A DNA stretch of 64,000 bases from contig JAPEUS010000021.1 in NCBI GenBank assembly GCA_027946355.1, positions 248,001-312,000 on the forward strand, given 5' to 3'. Below the pieces are notes generated by a model. It saw only the letters and a program-made list of their open reading frames with translations. It was not told the DNA's origin and made no database searches. The stretch comes from Collariella sp. IMI 366227 (lineage: Eukaryota; Ascomycota; Sordariomycetes; Sordariales; Chaetomiaceae). A program made the translations under genes and the position numbers. Each line of letters opens with the position of its first letter. Positions within the stretch are counted from its first letter, which is position 1. Below, in pieces: positions 60,581 through 64,000 of the stretch.

Positions 60581-61999
60581 CTAGAAGAGATACTCATCCC
60601 ACCGATCCTCGTGATAGGCATAAAACAGCTCGTCCAAGCTGTGACCATGGTCCTCTCCCAGCCGCTGCAAAAAGTCGTTGAACGTCGGTGGTCGCCTGGC
60701 ATCCCTCTCCGGATCCGACTCATCGTCCCCAGAGAAGTAATACTCCGACGCCTCATCCTCCTCTTCCAACTCCAGTTCCTCCTCCCCAGGGACATGTTCA
60801 TACTCCTCGCCCTCATCCTCCTCTTCCTCACCCTCTTCCCCCTCGTACTCCTCCTCCTCTTCCCCCCCTTCCTCAACAGGCTCGACCTCATCCTCATCCC
60901 GATACGACGGCAGCAGATCAAACGTCCTGAACCCAATCCCCGCCCGCGCACACCTCCCCTCGCGGCCTCCACCTCCCTCTTAAACCGCTTATGAAACCGA
61001 CTCTCTGCCGGCCACGAGTGTATCGCCAGCGAAATCGTTGCCAGCTTGTCATGAACCCTACTCGCGCACAAACACCCCACTCCATGCAGCACCATGTCCA
61101 AATCCGCCAGATACTTCTGCTTCCAGTCGCTGGCCGTGCCCCACTCGCACACAAGCGAGAAGTCGCGCAGTGACGGGGGCAGAAGCTGGCACAGCCGTTC
61201 GCCGTCGTCGAAATCGAGGATCCCCAGCGTGCCGAACAGGCCGCGGTAATCCAACATGAGACTTTCAAGCTTGGTCAACTCGGGAATACACCGCAGGCGG
61301 TGATTCTCCGGTTTGCGGGGCCGTTCCCGCCCGCGCGTGAGATAGTGCCCCTCTGATAACGCGACAAGTTCGAGAGTGCGGAGGGAGCCAGCCAGGCCGG
61401 CGAGGGCATCGTTGAGGGTCTTGCCCTCGGGGAGCAGGTCGCGGTCGTCGTCGGTAGATGATGTTTCGAAGTGGACGACGAGGGTTTGGAGGTTAACGCA
61501 GGCGAGGCAGAGGGCGGCGAGCCGGGGTTCGTGGATGGCGCTGCCGTAGATGCGGAGGTGTTGGATGTGCGGGAGCTGGGGGAGGTCAATGATGGGTGCG
61601 AAGAGGGGGTCTGCGGAGGCGCAGCACAATTCGAGGGTTTTGATATTGCGAAGGAGGGCGAGGGTTTCGACGGAGTGGTCAGCTATGAGGCGGGAGAGGG
61701 TCAGTTGGCGGTCGTTGTCCTCGCGGTGGCAGTAGATGCGTAAAGATGTGAGGTTTTTCATGAGACCGAAGGGGAATGGGTCTAGGAGCCTGTCCGAGAC
61801 GGCGGGGAAGTTCTCGGTCCGGTAGCGCAAGATGGTGTCTCGGAAGCTGGGAATAAGGGAGTCGGGAGGTCCCGAGTCGCTGTGAACGGCATCAAGATCT
61901 GGACAGGCCAAGAGAAAGTCTCGGAGATTGGGCGTATTGAAGAGGATGGCCTTAAGAAGCTCAAGGGCTATTCTGGAGTCGTAGTTGCCGCCATTCTGT
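60581..61999 (-). CDS. F-box/LRR-like protein with acidic tail, 5' end unclear
   Basis: A long minus-strand frame shows repeated leucine-rich spacing typical of fungal F-box-associated LRR proteins: RIALELLKAILFNTPNLRDF, LMKNLTSLRIYC, LALLRNIKTLELCCAS, LPQLPHIQHLRIYGSAIHEP, CVNLQTLVVHFETS, LTKLESLMLDYRGLFGTLGI. Near the C-terminus one base is off around the C run 60938-60941. After the shift the frame reads GFRTFDLLPSYRDEDE, a roughly 60-residue Glu-rich stretch, and NDFLQRLGEDHGHSLDELFY before the stop at 60581. I could not find the start codon or an F-box: the frame meets a stop just above 62000, so a first exon is missing or lies beyond a poorly marked intron. Probable substrate-recognition or scaffold role; unproven. 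Confidence 0.6.
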
Positions 62000-64000
62000 G
62001 TTCTCCAGCTGGCTGGCCTCAGTTAACAGATGGCGCCCTGCGGCTGGTCGATGAAGACCCTACCTCCAGTTTGTCTCTGCCACTCGCGCGCTCGAGGGAC
62101 CGGCAAAGTTGCGTCGCTAGGTCGGGAGCCGGTGGTCTGGCACGGCCTGTTAGGCCCGGCGGTGTCATCGGAGCTAAGCCGAGGGGAGATCCGGGACGGG
62201 GCTCGGGCGGCCGGATGAGTCGTTGGAGGGGTCAGATGCCGGGCTGGCACTGCCACAAAACGCCGAGTCTGATGCGGTGCAGGGTAGGTATTAAAAGAAG
62301 GCCGGGTTTGTTGCAATTCCGGGGTTACTGCCGTTCGAGCCGCACAACCGCTGGCGCAAAGAGTCATCCGTCATGGAGAATTCGATGGTGCTGCTGGCGG
62401 GGATTTCTTCAGAAAGGCGCGGCTGCTGACGGCCAATCGGGACAATTTTGAGTCGTTTGAGAAGCGCAAAAGTCCTCGGCAACTTCCGATCTCGGCGCTG
62501 GCTTGATCGTTGGATGCGTGGACGGCCTTCGACTCGCGCATCGCCATGATGGACGATTCAGGAAGCTGCTCGTCGGGGCGGGTGTTAGTGCTCCGGAACG
62601 GGTCTGGACATCAGGGACACGCCGTGGGCCACGTTCCAGGGCTGCCAGGAAGAGCAGCTGGCGCGCCAGGGGAATCATCAGAGGGGTCATACAGCAGCAT
62701 GAGCACTGCAGCTCTTCGCGGGGTGACGGGATTGTGTCTCAGCAGCACGCTGAGCGAGGAGAGCTGAGGCCAGAGGACTCTCTGCCGACATCGCCGTGTT
62801 CAAGTCACCCTCCTGCAGCTGATTTTCGCAAATTTTTCAGCAGGCAATATCGGCCTAGACAAGCCGTCCCCGGATCTTGCTGCGTAACGCTTGTCATGCG
62901 ATTCTGCTCAGGGCATCCCAGGGTTGCACCAGGCAGATGGGCCCGGGAACAAGAACCGCAGGGTTTCCCCACCACACACCTCCAACCGAGCCGGGCGGAC
63001 CCAGCGGCCAGATTTAGCAGGTGATACCAGCTTGATGTGGTTCGCTGGAGGGGCAGAATCGTCCAATGGGAGCGAGGTTGATGACGATCTGATGCACAAC
63101 TTTCATGCAGAGAGCCTGTGCTGTCTCTGTCGCGGTTGGTGTTCTCTGCGACGGGAGGCTGTTCTGACAACAAGATGGCAGATGGCGATCTCGGAGCAGC
63201 TTCGTCAGCACAAAACTGCGGGTGACGCAGAGTTTTCGATGGCTGCAGACGGCCAGCTGTGACTGGAGAAGGGGGCGCGGCGGCTTAACGCGATCTGGAA
63301 GGACGCTCTGGGAAACACGAGTTTAATGTTTGATGACAAGCTCCCGTGGGGAACTCGCTATGTCGAGTCATCCGAAACCGACCAGTCGACGTGTTTTGAG
63401 GTTGGTCCCTGGTGCCGTGGTGGCCTGATGTGATGCAACTCCTTGGCCTGTCGGCAGTGCTACGTAGTGTGAGCACGGTCCACATCTGAATGCCTTCCCT
63501 AAATTCCCTTTATCAATGATCGGTGCGAGTTTCCGGAGACAAGTCGGGGTCAGGCAACGGCCCAGCAGGATTCGCATCAGCCGGAGGCCGACTTCAGCTG
63601 CCTAATCCGGCGACGCCGAGCCCGGTCTATGGATCCGGACCTCGTCGAACAAATATGCCTGCTGAAGGTCCATATGAACCGCCGAGGTCTCCTTCTCAAA
63701 CCGTCTTCACCCGTCTTCCCAGGTCGTTCAAGTTGGGGGCCGGAGATGCGGAACTGCCGAGGAAGTACGAGTCACCTTTTCGAGTGCCCTGATGGTGTAA
63801 AGGGGTTTTGTGTTTTACCAGCCGGTGGGATTGGGTGCTATTTTCTTTGTGAAAGTCCAATTTGTTGCCAGTTGCGGACTGCAGAGGAAGACAAAAAGGG
63901 CTGAGGAACAAGTAACCAACTCGACCTCACCAAAGATGTCGGGTGTGGGTCGCCGGCTCGGGGATGCCAGCTGCCAAGTGTCTGGCCAAGAAAAGGTCCC
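62000..64000. other. No gene recognised
   Basis: Two kilobases of GC-rich DNA with only short overlapping open frames on both strands (for example 62503-63024) that lack motifs, signal peptides or intron logic. It may include the 5' part or promoter of the minus-strand LRR-like gene. Confidence 0.45.

Noticed and set aside
62503..63024. 173-codon open frame near the right end
   Set aside because: Low-complexity GC-rich frame without motifs; antisense frames are as long.
1..64000. CRISPR arrays, bacterial operons or prophage
   Set aside because: No regularly spaced repeats; spliced genes and LINEs show eukaryotic nuclear DNA.

Overview
The window is nuclear DNA of a filamentous ascomycete, most likely a Sordariomycete. 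The genes have very short introns (46-63 nt, GT...AG, with TGCTAAC/GCTGAC-like branch points). The gene set includes a hydroxamate siderophore pathway, a HET-domain protein, a MOD-A/modin-like protein and a Tapt1/Emp65 protein, and the mobile DNA is Tad-like LINE material. I cannot fix the genus from sequence alone.

Layout. 0.6-1.3 kb: broken secreted-protein gene. 1.7-3.6 kb (-): MFS-type transporter. 5.3-7.7 kb (+): SH3-domain protein. 7.8-9.0 kb (-): Gfo/Idh/MocA (Gal80-like) oxidoreductase with many frame breaks. 9.6-11.9 kb: a foldback repeat next to a 5'-truncated LINE on the minus strand. 13.4-14.6 kb (+): amidohydrolase of the dihydroxybenzoate-decarboxylase type. 15.1-16.7 kb (+): fructosamine-kinase-like pseudogene. 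16.9-17.8 kb (-): dienelactone hydrolase. 18.7-21.5 kb (+): Tapt1/Emp65. 21.6-23.3 kb (-): WW/FF-domain protein. 24.1-25.0 kb (-): single-pass membrane protein.

Core. At 27.4-29.1 kb (+) lies an intact L-ornithine N5-monooxygenase (sidA type), followed on the same strand at 30.4-45.3 kb by a roughly 4,900-residue multimodular NRPS of the ferricrocin/ferrichrome-synthetase type. The first would supply N5-hydroxyornithine and the second would assemble a cyclic hexapeptide siderophore (known roles of these families). Three exact ATCWGATAA motifs, the consensus of SreA-type iron-responsive GATA repressors, sit within 501 bp upstream of sidA. I found no other exact copy in a read-through of the window.

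Downstream. A second, 5'-truncated LINE with a 15-bp target-site duplication lies 73 bp past the NRPS stop. It is followed by an oil-body-associated (DUF1264) pseudogene (-), a MOD-A/modin-like gene (+), an unrecognised gene with a glycine/alanine-rich hydrophobic segment (+), an HpcH/HpaI aldolase (+), a degenerate protein kinase (-), a HET-domain gene (+) and an F-box/LRR-like gene with an acidic tail (-). I see no gene in the last 2 kb.

Caution for every reader: at least nine coding regions contain one-base frame breaks, mostly in G/C or A runs, including the otherwise well-kept NRPS. Many of these may be homopolymer errors in the assembly rather than true pseudogenes. Breaks caused by missing blocks or RIP-like stop codons are more likely biological.
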